Assembly (NCBI GenBank): GCA_029834535.1
Contig: JAQMWT010000052.1
Location: 1 to 64,000 of the forward strand
Origin: Chrysophaeum taylorii
Taxonomy: Eukaryota > Sar > Pelagophyceae > Pelagomonadales > Pelagomonadaceae
Reading direction: 5' to 3'
Length of the DNA: 64,000 bases
Shown: positions 39,891-50,773 of the stretch, in pieces
How positions within the stretch are numbered: position 1 is the stretch's first letter
Layout: each line of letters starts with the position of its first letter
The notes under the pieces: generated by a model
The model's input: the letters and a program-made list of their open reading frames with translations, nothing else
What the model was told of the DNA's origin: nothing
The model's database searches: none
Position numbers and translations under genes: made by a program

Positions 39891-42178
39891 ATGTCGTCGG
39901 GAGCTTCTCCCAAGCCTGTCGGCGGCGGTATTCCGTATAGGCTGCCCATCGTGACCCCCCACGCCTGCTCAAGCACGTTCCGTGCCGCGTTCGTTCGCTC
40001 TCGACAGAAAGGACCCGCTGGTGAAAGCAGTACTGGCCATCGGCACGCGCCGGCAAGTCTGGTTGGATTGGCGCCTAATGAAGGCCCTTCTCGCACGCGA
40101 CCGGTCGAAGAACCTCCGAGACGCACGAGGATCGACTCCGTGAATTCTCCGCTTGGACCGCGCCTGAAATCTAGCGAATACATCGACAACGCGAATGGTG
40201 TCTACCGGCGCCACTACTTTCTGAGCAAGGAGTGGCGCTGTGCCTACGTCATCTTGCTGGAGGGAGAGACGCTGCCTTGGCCGACCGACCGAATTCCGTT
40301 TCCGGAGGCTATACGAACGAGACGTTCCGGGCCGCCGATAGGCGAAAACGAGCCCGCAGCCCTTCGCGCGAGCGAGCCAGCGCTTGCGATTCTGCCGGCT
40401 CCGGCGCCCGCCCCGGCAGCCCCGGTCGTGCAGAGCACCGACACTGGCCGGGCTCGAAGCCCGTCGCCGACGCCGTCGTCCGGGAGCAAGCGACGCGTCC
40501 AACAGGCGCCGAAGCCACGCCACGCCACCTCGCAAGAAGGGTCGAACGAGTGGTCAGGAAGATGACGGCGAATACCGCGACAGCGGCGAGATGAACGCGG
40601 AGTTGAGTTCGGAGGAGGTGCAAAAGCAGCTCCGTGATTATGAAGCTGTGGTGAAGCTGCAACGCAGGACAGTCAACCGCCTGTATTGCGAGCCGGACGA
40701 GAAAGAGGAAAAGATCACTGCCCAGCAAGAAGAAATCCGTCGCGTACAGGCAACCGAACTTGATGCTGTTCGACTTTGCGCGTACCAAAGCACCGGTGGT
40801 GATGAAGAAGATGATGATGCGGCGGAACTGACTCCCCAACGTCGATGATTAGAGCTTCTCCGACCACTACTTATGGCAGCGCGCGGCGAAAAGACGAGGA
40901 CGACGTCGGCGACGCGACCTCCTCGCCGACTTCGCATCGAGACTCCCGTCGCACGAGCGTTCGGCTTTGATGACGATGTTGCCGGATGAAGCAGCCAAAA
41001 GAGCGATTTGTTGGGCGGTGCAGTCGCAAGTTTCAATAATTCAAAGCAAAAACTTCCTTCCGCCATGGTGTTGATTGACGCTCTCGAGGCCTTTTTTGGA
41101 TGAAGAGGGCTTGATCAAGGGCGATGTCGGTGTTGCATCCACACTCGAGCATCTGAAAATTCCGGGTGGTGGCGTCGAGGACGGTGAGTCGGCACTGTAT
41201 CAAGTCATGGCGGCGTGTCTCTTCTCGAAAAGCTCCGTCGACGTGCTGCGATATGCTCGAGAGAAAAACTTGTTAAAGGCGAACCGTTCCGGACCAACCA
41301 CCGAATTGCTGAGTCTGAGACTCCCTGGCCAACGAAAAAGGGGGCTTTCTACTTTTATCCTCCTTTGTCTGGATCCGAGCTCCAAGAATGGGTTGAGGAC
41401 CGAGAGCGCCGAATGGAGTCGCGAATCCTCGTCTTAGCGAGCAACGCGGTTCAAACTTCTACTAGCTCAAAACGGATTCTGCCATTAACGTCGTTGACAA
41501 CTCTGAGCCTCGGTTGGATTGGCGGGTTGACGCAGTACGGCTTGGACAGTGCCAGTCGCACGGGCCTCCTCGCCGCGTCGCGTACGAAGAAGGATGCCAC
41601 GCTTGACGCGTAATTGCTGCCCGCTACGAGGACGCACGACATGCCAAGTTGAAGTACAACCCGGACGGGCAATGTGCCTTCAGACGATTATGCTTCTCAC
41701 GGACAACTACGTCAAATTGCAATGGCAGGCATTCCTAAAGTACGTGGAGGAGTTCAAAAACCAGTCCATCACCACGAGCAACCTCCAGTCCAGATGAAGC
41801 CAGGCGCGCCAGTTTTGAGGACGGACCGAGCGCGCCCACCCGCTTACCCGCCGACGTTTTACAAGAACAAGGTCCTCCTCCTCTTCTGGAACAACCGCGA
41901 AGAACTTGTCCCTATACCGGCGTGCTGCCGGACTACGACAAGATTGAGTTTGTGACCCGCGAAGAAATTCCAAGCGGCGGCTCGCCTCGCTACTGCTCGG
42001 TCACCAAGGGTGTCGTGCAAACGACGAGTCCCAGAGCCCGGCTTGAGTATACAAGTTTCTTTATGGGCAGGGTGTTCGGTCTGACGTGGCACCGAGGAGA
42101 GAGAGGGGCAGGGTCTAGTTTTAAGGTGATGTTTTCTACAAAGCAGTAGTACTATACTTTCAGCGCTTCAAATTAACG
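39891..42178 (+). pseudogene. Decayed coding region(s) of unknown identity
   Basis: Plus-strand pieces in shifting frames: SEYIDNANGVYRRHYFLSKE near 40170, a charged helix (QRRTVNRLYCEPDEKEEK, then ITAQQEEIRRVQ) near 40650-40760, KKGAFYFYPPLSGSELQEWV near 41330-41390 and LTDNYVKLQWQAFLKYVEEF near 41690-41750. They look like a formerly coding stretch, perhaps an old mobile element, broken by several frameshifts. I cannot name it. Confidence 0.3.
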
Positions 42179-42249
42179 ATGATCCTTATGCAAATTCGGA
42201 CCACGTCACGCGACGTCTTAGATACATTCAAAAGAGCGCTACATTGCGA

Positions 42250-42862
42250 TGCGTCCAGTGACCGAGTTTTGCTAATCGGACGCGGTGGTCAGAGCTTTGG
42301 ACATCTCGGCCGGTGGCGGGCCGAGCTTGAGGCGGTCGCACAGCGCATCAAAACGCTGGGTCTTCAACGTGGGCTTGCTGCTGCGGCCTTTGAAGTCGAT
42401 CCGGGCGAGGTACATGTACAGTTCTATGGTGGTGAGCTTGCGAAGCGAGTCTTAGGTGTGTTGCTTCAGCTCTTCCAGAGCGCGCGCGATCTCGTCCTTC
42501 TTTTGCTGCGCCTCGCGTACCCTGGTGGCGTCGTCCTTGGGCCACTCTGCACTGGCGAGGCGCCGCTCGAAAATATTCTTGTTGATGCCCGGAACGCGCG
42601 CGAGCCCGACAGCAACCTCGTCGACGTGCACGTGCTCGTCTACCTCGCTTCTCTCGAAGGCGGCGATTATGTCAGTGCAATGTTTCACGACGAAGGCTTT
42701 AATGGCGTCGAGCTCGACGCCGGAAGCTTGGTATTCGAGCGCGTGTTCCCGATGTTGGCGGATCTTGGGCTTGCTGTGTTTGCGGTGGTTGATGCCGAGG
42801 ATTGAATGTAGGAGAGCTCGGCGACGCCAGCGACCCCGCGTCGCTCGTGAGCCCATTTTCAT
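42250..42862 (-). pseudogene. Unknown decayed gene, possibly transposon-derived
   Basis: Minus-strand reading gives a helical segment (KAFVVKHCTDIIAAFERSEV), WPKDDATRVREAQQKKDEI, and after a stop LTTIELYMYLARIDFKGRSS followed by LKTQRFDALCDRL. The last part resembles a SAP-type helix-extended loop-helix (elr.yL...g.K..l..Rl). The frame is interrupted and no family is assignable. Confidence 0.3.
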
Positions 42863-42892
42863 AAGGCTCGTCGGTTGGTGGGTGTGTCGAGG

Positions 42893-43286
42893 ACTGCTAA
42901 CTAACTAACTAACTAACTTCAGACCTCTCCCGAGCATGGGAGCCAGGCCGGACCGGCAGGGGCCGGTACGGAATCACAGAGGAAAATCACGCAGTTGGGG
43001 CAGGGCGACGGACGAGGACGGGCTTGTTGATGGTGGACCGCCAATGCGCGCGGTCTTGTGCGAGGTCGTGCAAAAGCGTCGCAGGCCGCAGACATGTTGG
43101 TCCACGAGCAATCGACCTGTCCGTCGCGTTCTGCCCAACCGAGCGAACCCCATCCAAGCGCGGACTTTCCGGGTGCTAACCGGCCAGCCCGGGAGGCGAG
43201 CAGGCACCGTCTCACTCCGGGGCGGCCGGGGCCGCCGCAGGGAGCAAGCGTGTTAGGCGTCGTTCTCCATCGCAACCAACGGTTAG
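42893..43286 (-). repeat. SINE-like retroposon with (TTAG)n tail, copy 1
   Basis: On the minus strand it starts ATCGCTAACCG, runs about 390 bp and ends GGTCTGAAGTTAGTTAGTTAG. A full-length relative is at 62460-62845, and two 5'-shortened copies with the same 3' end and tail are at 54133-54208 and 55920-56072. A common 3' end, variable 5' truncation and a simple-repeat tail are the hallmark of target-primed reverse transcription. It contains a strong GC hairpin (CCGGACCGGC...GCCGG) near the tail. No clear Pol III A/B boxes, so it may be the 3' end of a LINE. Confidence 0.7.
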
Positions 43287-44787
43287 CGATCGCAGCACCA
43301 AGCAACCGAGTCATCGACGCGGAGACGAAACTTCGGCGGCATCGTCAAGCACACACAGCAACAAAAGGACGAGCCTGTGTACGGGATCGAGTTGCCGGGG
43401 TGTGTGCCGATGACTTGGTTTTGCTGGGTCCCGTATGCAGGTATCGGGGAGCGACGGTGTGCTCCAATTTAAACGTGCCGATTGAGAGTTTCGTCGCTCA
43501 CAATCAAGAGCCGTGTCAATAGATTTCCGCCCCACCGCGTCGCGCTTCTTGCTCAGGGAGGCCTCTGGCGAGTGCGACTAAGGTGCGCTGGGACCGATGG
43601 GACCTGAGAAGTATGCACGTCTCCATACGCTTCTAGTGTTGGCCGGAGGACGACGATACTTTGTTTTTGGTATAGATATGCTCGCACGACGATGTCTAAT
43701 AAAGCCCCTGGAGAATTTCTTTTCAGGTTCGCTCTCCGTGACAGTCAATCCTAAAGTAGCGGAAGTGAAATGGGCACTTACGGAGAAGCCGACCCCTTTT
43801 TGCCGCTACGCTCTCCTCCCTGAGGGTGACCGCTCGACGGAACTATCCTTCGAGCTACGGCGCTCAATTTACTGCACCGTGCATACGAGTGTGCGGCGGT
43901 GGAAGTTCCGCATTCACCACGATGACTGCGCCCTGGACGCCGCTCCCGTCGCCGTCTTCTTCCGCCGCACCCGGAGAGGTTACATGAGTGCGCCAAAACG
44001 GTTCGTCTTTGTGAGTCCCCGCGGTATAGAGTCCCTCTCGCAGGTGGAGTGGTCCAAGGCGGCACCACTCGAATCCATCCGCCGCCGCATCCGCGTGCTC
44101 CCTCACCGACGAGCCTACTTTCGCCAAAATACTACATGCGTCGCTGGCCGTCCCATTCTTCTATTGGAATCAGCAAGAGAGTTTACGCGCGCAGGTCCGA
44201 CGCGGTGGCTCGGGTTTTTTTTAAGCGAATCTGGGAGGTTTGCGAGGGCGATCGCTTCGATATCCGAGCTGAAGCACACCACACGCACATCATCATACTC
44301 GGTCGCGCTTTGAAGCACACTACGCGCACATCATCACACTCGGTCGACGCGAGCAGCCTGCCTCGTCAGTGAGAGTCACACAGCCAGCCACGGCATTCAT
44401 TTAGAACAACAATCGCAGTTCGTCGTCATCAAGCTCTAAGACATCGATGACGTTGTCGACTCTAGTCGGGAGATGTCTGGTGAGACGTCGACGTGCGCCA
44501 CGGCGCAATATTCCAAGCCGACCGAGGCGACGCCACGCACACAGAGGCTCATGAGCGCGCCAAATCAATCTGTGTTCCACATTGACGTTCAGGGGACGCG
44601 TGCAGACCATCTTCTCCTGATCTTTCTTGTTTTGCCCTTTTGCGCAAATTGACCTTCAACCACTTTAATGATCAATACAATCTACCGTATTCAAATCGCA
44701 GTTCACGACATCAACATGTTCACCCGAATTGGGTTGAACACAACGGATCCATTATTTTTGGGCGTGTGAGAGTAAGGATTTTTATGT
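43287..44787. other. Gene-poor stretch
   Basis: A 238-codon plus-strand frame at 43597-44313 (MGPEKYARLHTLLVLAGGRR) has no recognisable domain and the minus strand is equally open. GAAGCACACYACRCGCACATC occurs twice, at 44270 and 44311. A minus-strand frame at 44401-44610 is Arg-rich and uncharacterised. No gene is supported. Confidence 0.35.
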
Positions 44788-45267
44788 ATGTTCCGGGGGA
44801 ACGTATCCGGACCGAGAAGGGTAATGAACCGGCTTCCGAAGATCGGGAAGAAGAAGGCGGCAAAGCTGCGAATGCAGGGGATTCTGACGGTCGAGGACCT
44901 GGCGATGGCCAAGGTTTGTACGAGCCTGGCCATCGCGTGCACAGGAAACACTAGACCCGCGGGAGCTCTCCGGACCTTCAAGACCTGGCGCGACGACGCT
45001 CTCAACCTCCTGAACATCCGCGACGACGCACGAGACGACAAGGTCGACGCGCAGTCCCCCCTCGAGGAGCTGCCCGTCGAGGAGCCACCCGACGCTTTTC
45101 ACCTTACCGAAGACGCCGAGTTAAAAACCTACCTCGGCGTGGAGGGCGTCAACTTCGAGGCCATCTCCCACGAAGACCGCTCCGACGACGGAGCCTGCCT
45201 CGACGCCTTCCTAGACATCTTTTCGTCCGAGACCTGGCTCGCGCGCCTTAGTGAATTATCTACTTAG
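44788..45267 (+). CDS. Helix-hairpin-helix domain protein
   Basis: A frame of 159 codons; M13 (MNRLPKIGKKKAAKLRM) is a likely alternative start. NRLPKIGKKKAAKLRMQGIL, followed by TVEDLAMAK, is a helix-hairpin-helix of the type that binds DNA backbone or mediates protein contacts. The rest is acidic (DDARDDKVDAQSPLEELPVE) with a hydrophobic C-terminal helix (CLDAFLDIFSSETWLARL). Function unknown. The 3' end overlaps the convergent membrane-protein gene by 8 bp. Confidence 0.55.
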   Translation: MFRGNVSGPRRVMNRLPKIGKKKAAKLRMQGILTVEDLAMAKVCTSLAIACTGNTRPAGALRTFKTWRDDALNLLNIRDDARDDKVDAQSPLEELPVEEPPDAFHLTEDAELKTYLGVEGVNFEAISHEDRSDDGACLDAFLDIFSSETWLARLSELST

Positions 45268-45541
45268 TGCGCAGCGGTTTTTTTTGTCGCTTGGGTCGAA
45301 AGTACCGGTTCATGCCGACAGAGAGCGCGATGCCGGCGGTCGCCGCGAGCGCCCGGAAGAACAACACGTACCGCTCTACCAGAACCGCGCTGTAGAGCCA
45401 AAGCGCGCACCCGACAAACGCGAGACTCAAGAGGGCGAGCAGCGCGGCGTCAACCTCGCCGAACATGGCCCCGAGGCTCATGCACACCGTGACCGACGTG
45501 TGGACCACGAAGGCCACCTTTGTCAAGGCAACCAAGTCCAT
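45260..45541 (-). CDS. Small multi-pass membrane protein
   Basis: A 93-residue protein with about three hydrophobic helices (residues 5-28, 33-52, 58-77) and a basic C-terminus (RYFRPKRQKKPLRTK). The coding preference, the short basic cytosolic tail and the tight convergent overlap with the HhH gene support it as real. No family is recognised. Confidence 0.55.
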   Translation of the reverse strand: MDLVALTKVAFVVHTSVTVCMSLGAMFGEVDAALLALLSLAFVGCALWLYSAVLVERYVLFFRALAATAGIALSVGMNRYFRPKRQKKPLRTK

Positions 45542-45704
45542 CGTCTCTCTGCAGATCGCTCCTTACCCGCGCTCACGTGGCAAATTTTTGTATTTCAACG
45601 GCACTTCAGGTTGTCCATTCTTATCCTCGCTCGAAGAGAAGACGCGTGTCGGTGTCATGCGACCGTAACGTTGACAGCATGGTCGTATTCGTGTTACGTA
45701 GACA

Positions 45705-46330
45705 TCAGCCAAGTTTGCTTCTATTCCCAGTCAACTTGACTGGATGATGACAAGTCTGCCACGCGCTGATGGAAGCGTAAGAGTGCAGGCGATCTGCCAG
45801 CAATAATATCGGTGGCAGCAGGTACGAATTGATTGACAGACACGGCTTTGGGTTTTCCATATTGTTCGTCATGATCTCATTCACTGAAGGTAAATTATTC
45901 CGAGTGGCAGGCACAAAGGGACCGCGCAAAACACGTCCGCGCCTTGTTCCGGGTTTTCCGTTTTTTTTTATCCGGGCAAGAAACACGGGATCATCCAGGG
46001 AACGACACTGATTCTCATCATGGCGCAGTTTCTGAGATTGTTGCGCTCATCCTTGTGCCAGGGATGGTACATGGATGACACACACCGGTAGTGCGGCGAA
46101 GCTCGACCAATGGCACGCTCTGTGTGATTGTTTTGAGGGTGCAGAGAGTCGTTAGGAATCGGATGTTGGCTTGACGAACAAAAGTCCTGAAGAGTCGTAG
46201 GTAGTTCAGTGCCATTACCTATGTCCTGGAAGGTAGCCATCCACGACAATCTTGGTCACAAATGCGTCCGTTCGTCCATCCGTCCGATATGGAGTAGTTA
46301 TACTCTTTTATGTGACACGGCAAATAAATG
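45705..46330 (-). pseudogene. Copia integrase relic
   Basis: Minus strand reads GNGTELPTTLQDFCSSS (compare D-N-G-T-E-F), then PQNNHTERAIG, which contains the third catalytic acidic residue, and further on KNGKPGTRRGRV and RNNLPSVNEIMTNN from the copia integrase C-terminal region. Several frame breaks. No LTRs or other domains adjoin, so it is an isolated fragment. Confidence 0.6.
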
Positions 46331-47378
46331 ACGGCAATAAAAAAGAGAGTGTGAGAACGGAGCGTACATCACGAGTAGATAGGTACGCTCATCAGAGGAG
46401 GCCAGCTATTCTATTCTACACCCCGAGTGCGCGACACTCACCTATTTGGTTTGGTTTTGTTGACACGACAGTCCGTGGCGTTTTGCTTCGTAGTGTTATA
46501 TTACCTTCTGGCACGTGCAACATTCTGCCACAAGATCGTTGGCTGACGAGGCGAGACCGGGCTACCAATACGGTCCCAGGGTCGGTTTGGCGGTGGCATC
46601 GCCCCCCACATGACCTCAACTTTGGACCTGAGCTCATCGCGACGATCATGGGTAGCGCGGCTGTTAAATACGCAGCTGGACGAGGACTTTGGTTCGGAGA
46701 ACCTTGCCCAACACGGTGTGCGCCTTGAATCGCGACAACGACAATTGAGGCTCTTTGCGACGGGCGTCCTTGTAGCTGGACAAGTTCAATCCGCAGGCGA
46801 TCGCCAGCGGCCTTCGCAACTTCTAGATGCGCACCTCCACTCTTCGCGACGATCGCCGTGCCTGCTTCGCACCTGGACGAGCTTAAGCCGTGTCCGAACT
46901 CCGCTGACACGCTTTTGCGACAGCAGGCGTCGAGGCGGTTTTCCCAGACAGTTATGTCGCGAGAACTTATCAGTCTACAGAACATTTGCAACGCAGCGTG
47001 GCCACGCGGGACGGCGGGCATCTGGGCCTGGCGGATCGTTCGGTAAAGGGTCCACGTGTTCAGTATTGGAGGGCGTTTGTTTCTGACACGGCATGAAAAC
47101 GCATGCGTCGACTGAAGAACATAAAGGACCCTGAAAAAAATTTTCGCTTGGATAGCTTGCGTAAATCGCTGTCGCAGATCTCTCTTTGTCCTCGATGATC
47201 GTCGTCCCTTCTAGCAGATCCACTTTGCGCTTTTCTTATCCAATCGCTTTTTATGAAATAAGGGGGGTCGAAAAGAAAATGGGTCGCGCTTCGAGTCCCG
47301 ACGAGAGACGTGCAACATAACACCTTCGCTAACCCTTCCTTATTATTTAATCATAAAGCCCTCCTACTCTCAGCGAGT
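46331..47378. other. Intergenic, no supported gene
   Basis: A 201-codon minus-strand frame at 46416-47021 shows no domain. TTCATTCCGTCCATCCGTCC-type T/C-rich DNA lies at the left. The tRNA methyltransferase frame is open back to 47310, but the conserved protein starts at 47379. Confidence 0.35.
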
Positions 47379-48065
47379 ATGGGTGAGTATCCGCAGAAGA
47401 AGTACTTTCGGAGCCGCGCGCACTGCAACCCCCTCGCGAACAACGACTCGTTCGAGTACCCGCGACGACCCAATCGGCTGGAGGTGAGGGTGTTGGATGT
47501 GGGGTGCGGTTACGGAGGTCTCGCGGTGAAGTTGGGGGAATTGAGCGATAAAGAAGTCCTCGCGCTGGAGATTCGTCTCAAGGTGTGCGAGTTTGTGCGA
47601 CGGCGGATCGAAGCCCTTCGGCGCGAAGGCAAGTGCCAGAAGGTGTCGTGCCTGCGATACAACGCTATGGTCTATCTTCCGAATCTGATAGCCAAAGGAC
47701 AGCTCGAGAAGTTGTTTTTTTGCTTCCCAGATCCTCATTTCAAAGCGAAGAATCATCGGCGTCGCATCATCTCGACGGCTCTCCTGGCGGAGTATGCCTA
47801 CGTTCTGCAGGAAGATGGCTTGTTGTACTGCGTAACGGACGTTTTCGAGCTGCACGAGTGGCACTTGGAGAAGCTCGGCGCGCATCCCCTCTTTGCGCGT
47901 TTTCATCTTGCGGAGGACGACCCCTACGTCGACGCGATGCTCCATGACACCGAAGAGGCCATCAAAGTCCAGCGCAACGACGGCGACAAATTTTGGGCCG
48001 TCTTCCGCCGGAAGCGTAGGAGCGAAATTGACTTTGCTCCTGACATTTTCCGACCTCCCGCTTAA
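47379..48065 (+). CDS. TRM8: tRNA (guanine-N7)-methyltransferase catalytic subunit
   Basis: A 228-residue protein from MGEYPQKKYFRSRAHCNPLA, matching METTL1/Trm8, which makes m7G46 in tRNA with SAM together with the WDR4/Trm82 partner. Landmarks: VLDVGCGYGGL (SAM loop), ALEIRLKVCEFV, LRYNAMVYLPN, FFCFPDPHFKAKNHRRRIIS (catalytic F-P-D-P-(H/W)-F/P-K), LLAEYAYVL and TDVFELHEW. Between YPRRPN and VRVLDVG the protein is about 30 residues shorter than usual: the M-D-W-S-x-x-F/Y-P segment is missing, with no intron to supply it. The stop is followed by TAATAAAT. Confidence 0.9.
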   Translation: MGEYPQKKYFRSRAHCNPLANNDSFEYPRRPNRLEVRVLDVGCGYGGLAVKLGELSDKEVLALEIRLKVCEFVRRRIEALRREGKCQKVSCLRYNAMVYLPNLIAKGQLEKLFFCFPDPHFKAKNHRRRIISTALLAEYAYVLQEDGLLYCVTDVFELHEWHLEKLGAHPLFARFHLAEDDPYVDAMLHDTEEAIKVQRNDGDKFWAVFRRKRRSEIDFAPDIFRPPA

Positions 48066-48069
48066 TAAA

Positions 48070-49073
48070 TAACAAGTGCAGGCCAGTAAGTTCACCTAGT
48101 CCCAATCTCTAACCCCAGCATTTTCACCCCATTAAGTTCACCTAGTCCCAATCTCTAACCCCAGTAAATTCGGCGTAAACCCAATCTCTATAGTTCGGCG
48201 TAAACCCACTCGTGCTCACATCCATTCTCCTTTGAACTCGTCGCCGTCACCCCCGCCAATCTAAGCTGCTTTTATCCGCACACGCCGCTAACCTTTGAGT
48301 TTACTCTAAAAACCCCAGTAAGTTCACTTGGTCTCAGTAAGTTCGCCTGGTCACTAATTTCACCTAGTCCCAATCTCTAACCTCCGTAAGTTCACCTGGT
48401 TCCAGTAAGTTCACCTGGTCCCAGTAAGTTCACTTACAGTGCGCGTGTAGACGCCGGGAGGGGGCTTATCGGTATTGCGCAGCACGTGTGGGGTAGGGTG
48501 GAGTCGTCGACTCAGAAGAGGATATCCTCGGGGTTGCCGATCGACAGAGAGCCACGTAGAGCTGGACGTGGCAGAAGACGGGCTTCGCCAAGAGGACGCC
48601 GACCTTGCGGGGCGTCTGGCCCTGGCTCTTGGTGATCGTTTGGCGTCGGCGGGCCTTACGGGATACAGGTTGGAGGAGCCTCGGTGACAACGACACGATC
48701 GATCATGTATCTGGTACCGTTGCAGTGGCCGTGCGACGGGTCGAGGTTGCGAAGACTTTAAGCTCGCGATCAAAGTCAGTATGCCGTTGGTTGTCAGTGA
48801 GTTCAAAACTCGACTCTTGAGAGCGAGGCGTCGTCTTCCGACCCAACCTAGTCGGCCGAAAAGAACTCCGACGCCTCGTCTCCGGGAAAAAAAGGCCGCG
48901 GTCATGCGCGCGTTGTCAGCATCGACAACATCGTTTCGACGGGGCGTGAGAATGGCGCGCTGAAAGAGCCGCCGCGGGTCGTGGAAATAGTCTGCGAGGT
49001 CGCCGTAGACGGCTTGGAGGATCAATGTGTGGCTCGCGGGCCCACATGATCCTTACCCTAAATCGAGGGACAA

Positions 49074-49108
<35 letters not shown>

Positions 49109-49132
49109 AACATCTGTCGATTAGTAGTTAGG
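48070..49132 (-). mobile_element. Helitron-like fragment with Pif1-type helicase remnant, copy 2
   Basis: Near-identical to 6906-7958 over its whole length and in the same orientation, with the same two end points. Helicase pieces on the minus strand: LFQRAILTPRRNDVVDADN, the NGTRYMID stretch, TITKSQGQT and PVFCHVQLYVALCR, in disrupted frames. The AGTAAGTTC repeat field is at 48070-48440 and the GACA tract at 49073-49108. It begins only 4 bp after the tRNA methyltransferase stop, so it may supply that gene's 3' UTR. Confidence 0.8.
49073..49108. repeat. (GACA)n microsatellite
   Basis: GACA units at the right end of Helitron-like copy 2, longer than in copy 1. Confidence 0.9.
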
Positions 49133-50773
49133 ACTGTCTTATCCGAAACGATGCGACCTAGGGCTCGGCCCACGTGGCGGGATCTTTCTACTTGAAGGTG
49201 GATATCTCTCTTTAGACGTACCAGGGAGTATGTTGGCCTCGTGATGTGATCCACCACCGAAGTGAGTGATACCTGCACTCTCTCTCGAAGAAGAAGAAGA
49301 AGAAGACAAAAGCGCACTATTGAGAGATCCGACTTAGGCATCATCGCGACGCGTGGGCCGTCGAATAGTAGTCAGTCTATCAATCACACCCACCTCCGAC
49401 GTGTGGCCTCTGCGCGACGATAATCGACGCGGCTTCTCGCCGTCGTCGCCTCTGCGTGGATATTGCCGACCAATAGTGCGACGGCCAAAGGCACTAGTTG
49501 TTCCCAGACGAAGAAGTATTTTGATGACCCCTTATGTCGTTGTTTGATTCCTTGGAGCCTAGGTGGATCTACTCTGCACGATGCATACGCCATGGGCTCC
49601 AAATACAAAATCCGGCAACATGTGATATTGGTCGTGCGGGCGTTTAGACTGCGCCTTTTGCGCTCTAGGGCCACCTCGGGGAAGACCAGACGTTGGGAAC
49701 GCAGCTATGCGATGTCGACGTCCTCGTCGCGCCCTCCTCCTCCTCGCGTACGTTGACCTCGGACACGACGCGCCAGGAAGCCGGCTTCGTACCGTCGAAG
49801 AAGGTAGCGCAGTTCGCGCGGAGCCACCCGCTGATTTCAACAGTCGTCGTCGTCGTCACAGGAAACGAAGATCTGACACGGCCCGAGATTCTCGCGACCG
49901 TCCTCGTGGCCTCCAAGGCCTTAGTCGTTCGTACGGCGCTCGAGGGCCATCTCGACGGACGCGGCGACGCTACTACGATAACATCGCCGCCTCCCGGCGC
50001 CTCGTGCCGACCGCGACGAGCCGCCTCCGGATCATTGACATCAGTCGGAGAACAGAGCCGCGCGCGCGAGGATCGTGGACCGTCGAAGGACAGCTTCGCC
50101 GACCCAGACTGCATCTCGAGGGCGTATGTGGCGATATCGGCGTCGTCCTCCTCGGCAGTTGCGACGAGTTGTGGATTCTACTCGCGGAAAGGCTCGCGGT
50201 AGCTCGAGAACAGTCCGCAGCGCTCCTCGACGCTCGATTCATGAAACCAAATCGATCGGCAATCGCCTCGCCAGCCGCGCTCTGGTCGGAGATCTCGAAC
50301 GCGTCCAGTTCTTCGTCTCGCCGGCCCGTTTGACGCTGCGTAGACCTCCTCTCTCGGAGTGCCGGTCGCGAACGAAGCGCTAGGACCGGTGCGAAATGGC
50401 GACCCCGCCGAGACCTCGGGAATTTCCGAAGGCGCAACCCGCGAGGCGACCAGTTTCATACACCCCGAACTTCGAGTCTCGCGGCGCCCGGCTACCTTGC
50501 AAAACAGCTTCCGCAGTACCCACACTTCGGCGTTCTGCTGGCCGCGATCACCCACCTCCTCCTTGGCCTGGACGCGGCCCTCCGCAGCCGCGAGCTAGAT
50601 CTCCATTAACTTCGCCCGCCGGACGCGATTCTCCGCGTCGCCTAACACGATCAAGCCCGACGGCGACGGTCTGGGTGATCGTTGTAGTGGACAACCTCAA
50701 CGAAGGGGTAGGTTTGGAGCGTCGCAAGATATTGTGTTGCCAGCCAGCTGGTTGTAGTTGAAGGGATTGAAGG
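49133..50773. other. Intergenic, GC-rich, no supported gene
   Basis: All frames of 49.6-50.4 kb are fairly open on both strands with Arg/Ser/Ala-rich products, as expected from base composition. One plus-strand frame near 50030-50230 (RRPRLHLEGVCGDIGVVLLG) looks slightly more protein-like but has no family match I recognise. A GAA run is at 49290-49303. Confidence 0.35.

Noticed and set aside
42893-42920. CTAA/TTAG repeats as a telomere or interstitial telomeric tract
   Set aside because: They occur only at the 3' end of the SINE-like family and only in 3-5 units, so they are a retroposon tail.
42919-43314. Open frame across the SINE-like repeat (also 62536-62820)
   Set aside because: The frame exists in both copies but the product is Arg/Pro/Cys-rich without a domain and differences do not favour synonymous sites; the unit behaves as a retroposon.
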